Assembly: GCF_963678635.1 (NCBI RefSeq)
Contig: NC_087071.1
Location: forward strand, 17,547,613 to 17,611,612
Direction of reading: 5' to 3'
Origin: Symsagittifera roscoffensis
Lineage: Eukaryota > Xenacoelomorpha > Acoela > Convolutidae
Length of the DNA: 64,000 nucleotides
Numbering within the stretch: the stretch's first letter is position 1; the number at the start of each line of letters is the position of its first letter. Shown piece after piece: positions 1-9,619 of the stretch. Below the pieces are notes generated by a model. The model had not been told where the DNA came from and searched no databases. It worked only from the letters and a program-made list of their open reading frames with translations. The translations under genes and the position numbers were made by a program.

Positions 1-1027
1 AAATTCGACATGCTTTGACTTTCGCGATGGTCTCGACCGACATTTAATGGGTTTTTGTGCTCAACCCTGCATGAAGTATTTTGATTTTCCGGACCAAAAT
101 TGGGTATATTTCGACTGTCTGCACTTTCTCGACAGGCAAAAACTTCCAAAACTGATTTGATTCTTACCAGATTCGTTTCAAAGTGCTAAATCAACAATGG
201 GACGAGTAAGGATTATCGCAACTCTCTGGATCATAAAAAAGTGAGCTTAAGCTTGAGTTCATTCTGTTATCAAGAACTTAATTGAAAATACTTTGCCAAA
301 AGCTCCTGCGAGCCATTAATGCATGGAACCCACTTTTTACAAGCATAGCTTTAAATAACATTTACTTTTTATAATTATTGCTTATTCTTCTTCTTCTGAA
401 TTATAAAATCAATTAGAATTCTAATTATAAAGTCACATTGTCGGAACAAATTTCTTGTCATGAAATTCACAAAAAGCAACTGAACAACGGTTGATATATT
501 TTCAAAACTCGGATAAAGAAGATGTTTTGAGTTTCACTTGCGCGGATATCAATGTACGCAAGTCAGTTCCAGTGAGATTTATTCACATATATTATTGAGG
601 CATTTTTAGTTTTGTTTTGAGCCGAAGAAAAAATCTGTTAAAAAACTCTTTGTAATTTTATATTTTATGGACAACTTATTGAAAAGGTTTTGATAACTGA
701 GTTAATAAAGAATTTTTTTCCCATTGTTGTTTGAGCTTATAGCGGTCAGGCTTAGAAATTTTTTCCAGGGTTCATCTACTCTCCTCAAAAATGGTTGACA
801 AATGTTAATAGTTTCTGATTTAATCAACCAATTGAACGATCACTTTCCTAAAGTTGAAATTTTTTCATGATGACATTTGTAACCGCTGTAAAAAACACAT
901 ATAAAACCAAAAAAACTTTATCTAGGCAGCTGTCCCGGCAGTACATCTCATCTGAGAGTAATATAAGTTTCCAATACAGAGAATTGCAAAACGTTGGAAC
1001 AGACAAAAATAATTGAAAACCTGCGTT
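1..1027. other. AT-rich host intron sequence, no gene seen
   Basis: This is the far side of the SLC1A-like intron that received the giant retroelement. I searched the minus strand for the next transporter exon, expected to follow the exon ending at 20833, and found none. The next exon must lie left of the window. Nothing else is recognisable. Confidence 0.6.
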
Positions 1028-1806
1028 GACAAAAATGGATTAAAATCGCTTATTTACAGAAAAGCAATTAGATTTTCGATAAATTTTATTTCACTTTTAA
1101 TACAGTTAAACTGTGATTATCACCTTTAGATAATTGATTAGATTTTTTTTGCTAAGCTTTTATACAGTATATCTTCATTTTTTAATCACTATCAAAAGAC
1201 AATAATATGGTTTTTTCGTCCATTTTTACACAAACTATATACAGATTTTATACAAACTATCTACGGATTATCTAAGAAATATTTACAAATTATCTACAGA
1301 TTATCTACAAATTATATACAGACTACATGCCGATTATGTACATATTTTATACAGACTATTTACATATTATATACTGATGTTAGAGGGGTACCTTCAAACT
1401 TGTAGTTTTCGTAAAACTCGTTTCCTCAACTCACTATAACTCTGAGGAGGATTTTTTCTGCTCACAAAAATTGCTAAAATTTGTGGGGAAAAAACCATTA
1501 TTAAATCCAAATTTGGATGATCAATACTGAAATTGTTACAACACTATAAATTTTAGACAAAATAATCAATTTTTAAACAAATTATATGCAGATTATCTAC
1601 GGGTTATTTACAGATTATATTTAAATATTTATACACTATAAAAACGATTATTTGGCATGAAAGTCTTTTATTTTTAATAAAAAAGAATCGATTGTATCTG
1701 TATAGAATCGATTATTGTTCGAAAAGTGAATGCAGATAAATTGATTTTGTACTTAAGTTAATCTGTAAGTTTTTCTGTATATAACCAACTTTTATCCATT
1801 TTTGTC
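1028..1806. mobile_element. Putative non-autonomous DNA transposon with terminal inverted repeats
   Basis: The left end GACAAAAATGGAT (1028-1040) is the exact inverse of the right end ATCCATTTTTGTC (1794-1806). Partial inverse similarity continues a few bases outward on both sides. The interior is AT-rich and non-coding, with repeated ACAGATTATCTAC-like and ATCGATT words at 1230-1380, 1560-1640 and 1685-1720. No ORF is present. A clear target duplication is not visible, so the superfamily is unknown. A shorter related piece with similar ends may lie at about 24355-24557. Confidence 0.5.
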
Positions 1807-2118
1807 ACTGCGGGAAGAGCAAATGACCTATTCCAGACAACTTTTGCATGCAAACATTAATTGTTCAGACAGAACGTGTGTCTCAAGGTCACTTAAGAAG
1901 TTGCAAAAAATTGGCAGATTTGAGTTATGACTGGGGCGTAACTCATAGAGTAATTTCGGATAGGGTACACCGTCTGCTCGTCACGCTATCTTATTTTCGG
2001 CCGGATAGATTCGTGCAACTTCTTAGTCTAATACCGATCCTAATCTTACTCTTATACTATCTAGTCTCAGGTTGTTTAACTAGTCTCTGCTAGGCTCAAT
2101 AGATCTAGGGTATACTGG

Positions 2119-2124
2119 TTTATT
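2119..2124 (-). terminator. Candidate polyadenylation signal AATAAA in the 3' LTR
   Basis: The sense strand reads GCAATAAACC. It is the only canonical AATAAA seen in the LTR, and the identical copy in the 5' LTR is at 20561-20566. About 60 bases upstream on the RNA, an inverted repeat (GTGCTGAAATTAC at 2186-2198 against GTAACTTCAGCAC at 2201-2213) could form a 13-bp stem with a 2-nt loop. Position fits an R-region poly(A) signal, but the cleavage site is unknown. Confidence 0.5.
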
Positions 2125-2185
2125 GCGGCTGCTGAAGTGCTCGGGAGAGTCCAACTAATTTCTAAGTTAAATTCAAATCTCTCTG

Positions 2186-2213
2186 GTGCTGAAATTACAA
2201 GTAACTTCAGCAC
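2186..2213 (-). promoter_or_regulatory. Stem-loop in the LTR
   Basis: GTGCTGAAATTAC and GTAACTTCAGCAC are inverse except for one position, which allows a G-U pair in one orientation. The loop is AA. The same hairpin is in the other LTR at 20628-20655. It sits upstream of the AATAAA on the RNA. Function unknown; it could shape RNA processing or packaging. Confidence 0.45.
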
Positions 2214-2328
2214 TTACAAATAAGTGGGTTGTTAGTTAGATGGATCATGATTGGTTAATATTAAATACTTTACATTGGTAAAACATTTAATTTATCCAAT
2301 CATAAAATATAGTTTAGATCAGGTTCCA

Positions 2329-3892
2329 CCCATCCGGGTTTTACAGTGTTTTTTAGAACAGTTCTTCTGTAGTTCAAGGATGGATGATGGACGTTGGTAT
2401 TTGGCGAACATCACAATTTTCTTTCGCTTCTCCTTGTGACAACGACTGAGTCTTTGCAACAAAACCAATTCTGATTTCAGAATGGTTGGCTATGTCAGGT
2501 TTTTCTGTTCTTCAGGGAGAACTTCCTTTGTATCTGATCTAGCTTGGGAATGGCGTGGAGATTGTGCGTGGAGGGGATGCCTGATTACTCGGATCTGTAC
2601 GTATACTTGAACATCGAGGTGGTCATTGGTCTAGTTCAATGAAGTCCTTTTCTGCGAAGTCAAGTCGTACTCTAAATCCTTTGAGTTGTGATTGTGAGTG
2701 GCATATCGATTGTAGTTGGTCATTCTCTCTCGAGTGTAGTGAGGTCGTCTTGTCTTTTGATGTTCGTCCTTGGTGTTGTATTCTGATCTATATATTGCAT
2801 CATGTGATTTTACATTTTATAAAACTTTTATTAGTTTAATATTTTTTAATCATGATTTTAGTTAGTTGTTTTCACAAAAGCTTTTTGTTTTAGTTCGGTT
2901 ATTTTGAAGAGTTACTCACCCTTGAGTAGCTCTTATTAAAAATAAAGGTGTGGTCACAAAGCGTGGATGTAGCGCGGTGGGTTAGGCCGGCTATAGAGCA
3001 TGCTCAGGACGTCCTTTCCTGGTGGGTTAGGCCAGGTGTGGGAGTATGATTTCATGCGGTTTTTGTGAGGGGTCCTGTTATGTGACAACGTTTTATGTTG
3101 GGTTTGTTGTGGTTTTACTTATGTTTCTTTGGTTGTGTCCTTTTTTCAAAAATCAAATTGTTTGTGGTATGGGTTTGTCTTTCGACTTTTTTGTGTTTTA
3201 TTATTTCTTTCTAAGACTTTATAATAGTCTTCAAAAGAATAAATTATCCAGTTTTAAACTGGGTTAATCCGGTTTGGGTACCGTTGGTTTCCTTTTCTTA
3301 GTCATGCTGTTATTCTATGATTTGTGGTATTTAGTAAGCTGCGTTGGTTAGTTTTGTTTAGTATATGATTCCTCTCCAACCGGGTTAAAGGAAAGTTTGA
3401 AACTTGTTATCGTGTGTTAGAGTTATTGAGTGTGAAAACTTGAAACTGAAATTCATTATTTTAAACAATTCTTCGTGGGCGAGCTGTGCGAGTATGGATA
3501 GAATTTCTGTGCGAGTGAATGAAAATATCAAAAGGTTAGTACTGCAATTGCATTTTATTAATTTACTGCATAGAATTTGGAAATTTACTGCTAGTAATGG
3601 GGGAATTTTAAGATACAAATTTTCATCATATGTAGATTTACTGCTTTTGGGGGAAAATTTTATAAATTAATTTACTGCATTGGTATTGAATTTATAAATT
3701 TATATGTGTAAGAGATTAATAGAATTTTGGAAATTTGTTTGATGAAATTTGCGATTTTTATTTGTCTTTTGTGGTTTTTGTAGGTGATCGTCGGATGAAG
3801 GCTAAAAATCTAAAGAAAACATGAATAAAGAATGGTGAGTTTTTTCAATATTTTAATTAGTTAGTAATATTCATTTAATTCATACTTACCTG
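2329..3892 (-). other. 3' noncoding region of the giant element
   Basis: About 1.56 kb between the last ORF and the 3' LTR. No convincing gene. It holds two copies of GGTGGGTTAGGCC (2976-2988, 3021-3033) and four copies of ATTTACTGC (3561, 3583, 3636, 3670; GCAGTAAAT on the RNA). A 77-codon frame on the minus strand (3385-3618) has no family resemblance and I do not call it. The repeated short words may be RNA signals such as export or packaging elements; that is inference. Confidence 0.6.
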
Positions 3893-5686
3893 TTAGTCGT
3901 CGGGAAAAAAACCGTGGGGGAAGATGTCGTGAATTAGTTCTGAAGTTGTGAGTAGTTTAGCTAATATGCGGATGATATTTTTAGTTTGAAGTAGTGGCCA
4001 AAGCAATTGAAGTGCCTTAATGGTGGTTAGTTCTTCAGTGCCTACTGCAAACTCATAAGGTGTGTTTTGGATTAAGTTATATAATTTGTGGTTAAATGTA
4101 GTGTTATGGATGAATTCTAAAATGGGGATTTCTATAGGCTGTACAAACTCGTGCGGGATAAGGAAGGGTCGGGATTCTTCGGCGTTGAAGGTCTTGGTGA
4201 TGGGACAGAAGATGTACATTTGGGTTATGGGGTCATAATTACGAAGAATACCATGAAGGTTAGTGTCTTTAATACAATATGTGAAATTTAGGAAATATGG
4301 TGAAGTGTATTTTGAATTGATGAATTGGAAACGATGGTGTGGTTGTCTAGAGGGTGTGTGGAGGTCAAAGTGATTTTGGATGAAACGATAGTAACTGTAT
4401 GTATGTGTTTGTTTAGTTCGCAACATAATATCGTGTGAGCAGTGTAAATCTCTTTCGTGTGGTGCAAGGAAATGAAAGGTTAGTGAGAAGATTTGGAAGC
4501 GTTCTTTAAAACTTTCGTATGCTTGTGTGCTTGTTAGTGCTTCTGAAATAATGTGATCAAACTTTCGGTCAAAGATGTTTAGTGTAAATACATATGGTGT
4601 CTTGATGAAAAATTTCTCGGTGATTTGTGGATTAGCGAAGCGATCTTCATCTAAGAATTGATCTTGGTTAGCTCTTATGATGTTGTGATCGTAGTATTCT
4701 AGTGTATATTCATTAGCTCTAGGTGCAGTGTGTATTTTTAGTGATTTTTTATATCCTACGTAAGTAAATTGTCTAGCGGTGAGTGGTGTAGTTAGTCGAT
4801 ATAGCATGTCTTTGTTTCGGTCTGTATCGATGGAAGTGTTGGTTAAAGGTAAGCAAAGAGGGTTAGTGAAATGATAGTATGAGGTCCAAGAGAGAGTGGG
4901 CATTAAAACGTATTCGTCTACAAAGTTGCGTGTTTCGTTAGCGTCATGAGGGGTGTTTAAGGTGTATTGTGGAAATGAGGGTAAAGTGATAGCTAAAAAT
5001 TCTCTTGTGTTAGTATGCTGGGGGTGATTGATGTATTCACGGGCTGTTCCTGGTTTTGCTGGGAAAGGATGGTTGGGGAATTTTCTTTTAAAAGTGCGGT
5101 AAGCTCTATTAGTATTGAGTGAGGATTCAGTTGATGTGGATGATGGTGCTAATGATTCAGAATAATTTGAAGAGGGTGTAGGAGGATTGGTTGAATTTGT
5201 AGTGGAGGAGATTTGGTTTATGGTCGGGGTGTTAAGGTGGTAGGGTTGTTGTTGGAGGGTAATAAAATTGTCTAGCTCTGGTGAGATTCGGGGGGTATCT
5301 GGAGATGATTGGTCAGAGTGGTATGAGGAGTAGGTTGGGGTAACTTGGGAAGCATAAGAGGGTGTAGGAGTGATGGGGTCAGGGTTATTTGACAATATGG
5401 GTTGAAAGGGAGGTTGAGAAAAATGAGAAGGGTTATGGAAATTATTGGATGGAGATGGTTCTGAGTCGGCAAATTCATCGGGGGTTTCAATATTCGGGTT
5501 ATTTAGCTGTGAGATGGAGTATAAAACTGAAATTTGTGAGTTAGTGTCGGAATTCATGCCTGATGTTACATTGCTAGATGGAAAATCGGGTGGCGGAAAA
5601 GCAAAAAGTGGGATTATTGGGATTGAAGAGGTAAGGTTGGTTGGATGGGAATTTGATCGATGGAGTGATCCAAGTTGGCGGCTCAT
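3893..5686 (-). CDS. Unknown 597-aa protein, last ORF of the giant element
   Basis: Not recognised. The first 190 or so residues are rich in Ser, Thr, Pro and Asn and look disordered. The remaining 400 look folded, with many aromatic residues. No signal peptide, clear membrane span, zinc motif or enzyme motif is visible. The start is firm: its ATG (5684-5686) overlaps the TGA of the glycoprotein gene (5683-5685) as ATGA, an arrangement that suggests translation by termination-reinitiation. It could be an accessory, matrix-like or glycoprotein-partner protein; there is no direct evidence. Its layout (disordered N-terminus, folded C-terminus) resembles that of the ATG-less frame upstream of the glycoprotein, but I see no clear sequence match. 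The frame is open throughout and shares the element's A/C-rich codon use. Confidence 0.8.
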   Translation of the reverse strand: MSRQLGSLHRSNSHPTNLTSSIPIIPLFAFPPPDFPSSNVTSGMNSDTNSQISVLYSISQLNNPNIETPDEFADSEPSPSNNFHNPSHFSQPPFQPILSNNPDPITPTPSYASQVTPTYSSYHSDQSSPDTPRISPELDNFITLQQQPYHLNTPTINQISSTTNSTNPPTPSSNYSESLAPSSTSTESSLNTNRAYRTFKRKFPNHPFPAKPGTAREYINHPQHTNTREFLAITLPSFPQYTLNTPHDANETRNFVDEYVLMPTLSWTSYYHFTNPLCLPLTNTSIDTDRNKDMLYRLTTPLTARQFTYVGYKKSLKIHTAPRANEYTLEYYDHNIIRANQDQFLDEDRFANPQITEKFFIKTPYVFTLNIFDRKFDHIISEALTSTQAYESFKERFQIFSLTFHFLAPHERDLHCSHDIMLRTKQTHTYSYYRFIQNHFDLHTPSRQPHHRFQFINSKYTSPYFLNFTYCIKDTNLHGILRNYDPITQMYIFCPITKTFNAEESRPFLIPHEFVQPIEIPILEFIHNTTFNHKLYNLIQNTPYEFAVGTEELTTIKALQLLWPLLQTKNIIRILAKLLTTSELIHDIFPHGFFPDD

Positions 5687-8301
5687 CGTGGGCTAAAAAA
5701 ATTATTATTTTGAGATTGAAAAGCGGTGGTATGGGGTTGTTCAATAATTTGTTCATAAGTGTTATCATCGTGTGATTGATGTGTCATTATATGCTGTACG
5801 GGACTTTGTGATGTGATGAGTCTAAAATTTGGATTATGTGTGATTGCTAAATTTCGAAAATTTCGTGGGACTAGGGATAGTGGATGGTTATTTGGCAGGG
5901 GTGGCAATTGTGGTGCCGTTGGCTGTGTGTCTACATTGTTATGTTCTTCGTCGTATGTATTTTGTCGTGTTGTTATTTTTGTGTTATATTCTTTTATTTG
6001 TGCGTCTAAAAGAATTTTGTTTATAGATGTGGAAAAGATTCCAAAAAATCCTGCAAAGAGTATGCGTGCTACACTTGCTTGTCTGTTTACTTGTGTGTGT
6101 ATAGCACATGTATTGTAGATTCCTTTTAAGAGTGAGAAAAGAAATCCAATAAAGTTAAACATTGCGTATAAAATAGTCAATTTTTCTAAGATGTAGTAGG
6201 GCCATCCTAGAAAATCTAGGATCTCATTTTTGAGTGTAACAAAGCTAAAAATGTTGATTGGTGATATATCTTGGGGACGGTATTTTTCGCCGTTTAGATA
6301 TATATAATCTTTAATGTCTTTAAAATATCCGCTATAGTCTTGTGTGTAGATATCGGCAAATCCTGCGGTTTCTGCAAGTTTGCGTAAGTTTTGGTCAATT
6401 GATTGTCTTTGTATAGTGTCCATTTGTGTTAGTAACTCTTGGAATTGTTGTGTTCTAATGTGATGTTGAATATCTGATTTTGAATAGATTCCTATTGATT
6501 GTAAGTCTATATTTGGGTTTCGAGCGATAGCGCGAATGCTTTCTGGTGAAAATTTTTTGAGTGATTGCATTAATGTGGGGTATGGAGTGAGAAGATAATA
6601 TTTATTTTCATCAGGGTTTAGTTGTACTACATTGTGGCTATTTTCTGATCCACATGGGACTGCGGTATCCCAGAAATAGGTTCTTCGTGAAAGTGTATCC
6701 ACGAAATGTACTTTATTCTTATAAAAGATAGGGATTCTTTTATAACATCGTTTATCTTCAAAAACGTATAGTGGTGATACTTTTTTAGTACAAGTATAAA
6801 ACCATAAGATGTTTCCTTCATAGTCTAAAAAATTTGATCTATTTCCTGATAATAAATATCCTGCGTAGGGTATTTTTAATACTGCTAGTGCAAGTGATTG
6901 TAATATTTGTGTTCGTTCTAATTCGCATAGTTGATGTAGTGTTTCTAATTCGGAGAGTGACATTTCTTGAAAAATGCGGCTAATTGTATAGTCTAGTTTC
7001 ATATCCAAATGAATATCATAGTGGATATTACCAAAATATGTGGTATTCATTAGTGATAATTCTTGTAAGCGTGTGCTTCTGGTGTCATAAGGTTTTAGAT
7101 GTCCACCAGGTTGTCCGTTGCTTTTTTCAAAATTAACTGGTATATAGGATGTTCCTTCGTTTAGAGGATGACCTGTGGCATATGGGTCGATTTTTACTTT
7201 TCCAGTGGTCATGTCGAATCCTTTTTCATATTCAACTAAAATTTCAGAGTATTGTGTTCTGTGAAGTGGATTTCTGTATTTACATGCAAGTTCTGTTTCT
7301 TGATATATTTGAAAACGTGTCAATTTATTTTCTATGTTATCTATGTTTCTAAAATCGGAACTTAGTTTTCGTGATGGATGGACTTGTTCGTAAGGAATTG
7401 ATTGTATGAAATATTTTTCGTGAAATTTTATCATACGAGCGTGTATTTTTGCTACTTGAAATGTTGTACATGTGTCTTCGGGGAACCAAACAATTGTTGC
7501 TTGTGTTCTTGTTGTAGGGTCGCAATATCCTTGATCGTTTTTACAAGGTAGTCGGATTCCTTGATAGATCATTGTATTATCAGATAAATCTCGTGTGAGT
7601 TGTATTTTTTCGAGTTGTATTTTCCAATCGAAAAACATTATTTCTTGATATCCTTTATTTTTTGTGTCTGCTTTGCAGTTTGATGGGTTATTTATACCAA
7701 TGTGTGGTATCCAATGTTTATCATGTAGGTCATATGTTAATCGTCCGTGTGCGCCGTTATACGGGTATTTTTCGTCTAGTTTTATATGTCCTTGGTGTCT
7801 TTCAAGTTGTGATTGATGTACAGAGTCTGAAAAAACTTGAAAATTAACTAATTTTCTTTGGGAATTTTTATTTTGTGTGATGTTTAGTCTAAGTAATTCA
7901 TTTTTACAATCGTCGGGATTGAGATGTAAAAGACGTTCTATATTACTTTGATAGAATGATTCATGGTCAAGTCGGTTTTTGTTTCCGTTCGAGACTTGTG
8001 AACAATGTACTTTCTTTTCGGAAAATGTTGCTTTGAATTTATAACCTGTAACTGTTGTAGCTCGGGCTTTTGAGTAGAGTGTTGCTATTATATCTGTGGT
8101 TTCTATAGCTTGTGGTTCTGTTTCACATTGTGATACTTGATTGATTGCATATTTATGTAGTGTTTTTTGTTCATTTTCTTCGCAATCGTAATGTGTTACT
8201 AATAAATCTTGTGGTCCTGTACGAGGTGAAGGGTTTATGTTTTGAATTGAAGTTACTAGAAAAAGGAGTTGGAGAAAATTTAATAATTTTAGAATATACA
8301 T
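5683..8301 (-). CDS. env: Env-like viral glycoprotein, 872 aa
   Basis: Seen: a hydrophobic N-terminus (residues 3-19, signal peptide), a long Cys-containing ectodomain with N-glycosylation sites, a block at residues 480-560 containing GNRSNF (GNRS at 486-489) and a Cys-rich stretch after it, a strong membrane span at about 708-728, a second hydrophobic stretch at about 744-760, and a polar tail of about 110 residues. This is the layout of a class I/III-like membrane fusion glycoprotein. The 480-560 block recalls glycoproteins of chuviruses (Jingchuvirales), which are known to have been captured by LTR retroelements in insects; I make this match by eye only. The start overlaps the end of the preceding frame by 13 nt; the TGA overlaps the next ORF's ATG. 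Expression from a spliced RNA is likely. The frame is intact. Alternative: a glycoprotein of another viral lineage. Confidence 0.8.
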   Translation of the reverse strand: MYILKLLNFLQLLFLVTSIQNINPSPRTGPQDLLVTHYDCEENEQKTLHKYAINQVSQCETEPQAIETTDIIATLYSKARATTVTGYKFKATFSEKKVHCSQVSNGNKNRLDHESFYQSNIERLLHLNPDDCKNELLRLNITQNKNSQRKLVNFQVFSDSVHQSQLERHQGHIKLDEKYPYNGAHGRLTYDLHDKHWIPHIGINNPSNCKADTKNKGYQEIMFFDWKIQLEKIQLTRDLSDNTMIYQGIRLPCKNDQGYCDPTTRTQATIVWFPEDTCTTFQVAKIHARMIKFHEKYFIQSIPYEQVHPSRKLSSDFRNIDNIENKLTRFQIYQETELACKYRNPLHRTQYSEILVEYEKGFDMTTGKVKIDPYATGHPLNEGTSYIPVNFEKSNGQPGGHLKPYDTRSTRLQELSLMNTTYFGNIHYDIHLDMKLDYTISRIFQEMSLSELETLHQLCELERTQILQSLALAVLKIPYAGYLLSGNRSNFLDYEGNILWFYTCTKKVSPLYVFEDKRCYKRIPIFYKNKVHFVDTLSRRTYFWDTAVPCGSENSHNVVQLNPDENKYYLLTPYPTLMQSLKKFSPESIRAIARNPNIDLQSIGIYSKSDIQHHIRTQQFQELLTQMDTIQRQSIDQNLRKLAETAGFADIYTQDYSGYFKDIKDYIYLNGEKYRPQDISPINIFSFVTLKNEILDFLGWPYYILEKLTILYAMFNFIGFLFSLLKGIYNTCAIHTQVNRQASVARILFAGFFGIFSTSINKILLDAQIKEYNTKITTRQNTYDEEHNNVDTQPTAPQLPPLPNNHPLSLVPRNFRNLAITHNPNFRLITSQSPVQHIMTHQSHDDNTYEQIIEQPHTTAFQSQNNNFFSPR

Positions 8302-9425
8302 GTGTATGATAATCCTGAGTATGGATTATAAAATGTAATGTAACCAATTGTGTTTTTGGTGTATCTGTCGTATTTATATATTACTTCGGTAGTTATAAAC
8401 GGTGGTGGTAGTGATTGAGCTGTGATGTTAGGTGGATTTAATGGGTAGGGATGTTGTGTAATATTGTTTAATTTAACTGTGATTTCAAACTTTAATTGTA
8501 AACTGTTTTGTTGGAGTATTTGAATATTGTGATCACGGATATCGTTGTGAATATCTTGGCGATATTGTAATCTATTAAGTGCCCAGTTATGAAGGCGGTT
8601 ACTTTCTTGATGCTGTCCAAATAATGGTGGAGGTGCTGTGAATGTATTCCAATCTAATCTTAAAGGAATATTTACTGAAGATTGTTCTCGATATCTGGCG
8701 TCGAGATTATTTGGAAAATTTAAGTTAAAGGGTAGTGGTGAAAATTGACTTGTTGATGGTGTTGATGGTAGTGATAGTGTTTCTGGTAGTGATGAGGATG
8801 TTGTTGTATCCGTAGAAATATCTATGGGGTCATTGGCTAAATTTGGTTCACCTTGTGTAAATGAATGTGTAGTCCAATATGGTAGTCGTGATGTTAGGTT
8901 TGGGGGGTTAAAAGGGTTTTCTCGTATTTGTTCAGATGTTGGTGTTGAACCTAAGTAGTCTGAAGGTAGACTTGAAGTGCTTCGTTGTGAAAGAAGTGTA
9001 GGGGTTTCTGGTGTGATACCAGTGGTGTTTTCTGGAGTAGTTTGTGTTGGGGATTGAGGTATATCAAAATGAACTCGGGGAGTTTGAAAATTTCTATTTC
9101 GTCGAGGATGTATAATTTGTCTATTTATTTCTGTTGTGTTTTGGTTTTGACTAAGGTTTCGTATTCTACTTAGTTCTTGTGGTAGTGTTGGGTAAAGATT
9201 ATATGTTGGTTCACTTAGAGGTGCTTGTCGTTGAACTGGTTCTAGTGGTTCAGATAAACGAGCGTGCCGTTCTTCAAAGGTGTATGGATTGTCTTGAAAA
9301 GAAATTCGTGTAGATGTTTGAGGATTTTGAGTAGTTGAAGGTGGTGTTGGATTATCTTGGGATGATGTCGGTGAAGACTGATTTTGTGACTGTTGGGTAG
9401 CAATTTTTGATGGATTTTTGAATTG
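8289..9425 (-). CDS. Open frame of 378 codons with no ATG, unknown product
   Basis: Directly upstream of env, a frame runs open from a TAA at 9426-9428 to the TAA at 8289-8291. I read every codon and found no in-frame ATG. The first 230 or so codons are rich in Ser, Thr, Pro and Gln; the last 140 look more folded. Codon use matches the other genes of the element, so this is very likely coding. It must be translated by splicing onto an upstream ATG or by a non-AUG start; frameshifting from the 62-aa ORF is excluded because that ORF stops before this frame opens. Possible splice acceptors on the sense strand follow CAACAG (ending 9390) or CCCAAG. It overlaps env by 13 nt. No domain recognised. 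Confidence 0.6.
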   Translation of the reverse strand, partial: QFKNPSKIATQQSQNQSSPTSSQDNPTPPSTTQNPQTSTRISFQDNPYTFEERHARLSEPLEPVQRQAPLSEPTYNLYPTLPQELSRIRNLSQNQNTTEINRQIIHPRRNRNFQTPRVHFDIPQSPTQTTPENTTGITPETPTLLSQRSTSSLPSDYLGSTPTSEQIRENPFNPPNLTSRLPYWTTHSFTQGEPNLANDPIDISTDTTTSSSLPETLSLPSTPSTSQFSPLPFNLNFPNNLDARYREQSSVNIPLRLDWNTFTAPPPLFGQHQESNRLHNWALNRLQYRQDIHNDIRDHNIQILQQNSLQLKFEITVKLNNITQHPYPLNPPNITAQSLPPPFITTEVIYKYDRYTKNTIGYITFYNPYSGLSYTCIF

Positions 9426-9430
9426 TTACT

Positions 9431-9619
9431 TTAGTGAGAAGGTTTATGTTTATTATAATATTCTTCTAAAAAAAGAATTAGGAAAATTGTTGCTAGGGCA
9501 AATGTGATGATTGCTTTCTTTATACATTTACATATGGTCAAAATGAGGGATGATAAAAATGTTATAAAGATTACAAACAATAGAAAAATATCAGTTCTAC
9601 TGAAAATTGTTCGTATCAT
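9431..9619 (-). CDS. Small membrane protein, 62 aa
   Basis: The sequence is dominated by hydrophobic residues with two likely membrane spans (about residues 10-29 and 35-51) separated by a CKCIKK basic turn, and a short polar C-terminus. Its ATG (9617-9619) overlaps the TGA of the preceding 76-aa ORF (9616-9618) as ATGA, again suggesting reinitiation. It resembles a viroporin-like hairpin in general design only; no family match. AT-rich sequence can give hydrophobic frames by chance, which lowers confidence, but the tight junctions on both sides argue for a real gene. Confidence 0.45.
   Translation of the reverse strand: MIRTIFSRTDIFLLFVIFITFLSSLILTICKCIKKAIITFALATIFLILFLEEYYNKHKPSH

Larger units (their letters stand above)
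1921..2328 (-). repeat. 3' LTR of the giant retroelement
   Basis: A 408-bp direct repeat, same as 20363-20770 with a constant offset of 18,442. On the element's strand it starts TGGAACC and ends AACTCA. GATT at 1917-1920 precedes it. On the sense strand the bases just before it (2329-2338) read CCCGGATGGG, a short and weak candidate polypurine tract. It contains an AATAAA on the sense strand at 2119-2124 and a stem-loop at 2186-2213. Confidence 0.97.

Noticed and set aside
1-1920. Possible next exon of the SLC1A-like gene left of the retroelement
   Set aside because: No minus-strand frame here resembles membrane spans 4-8 or HP1/HP2 of SLC1A proteins, and no suitable acceptor with conserved coding sequence was seen.
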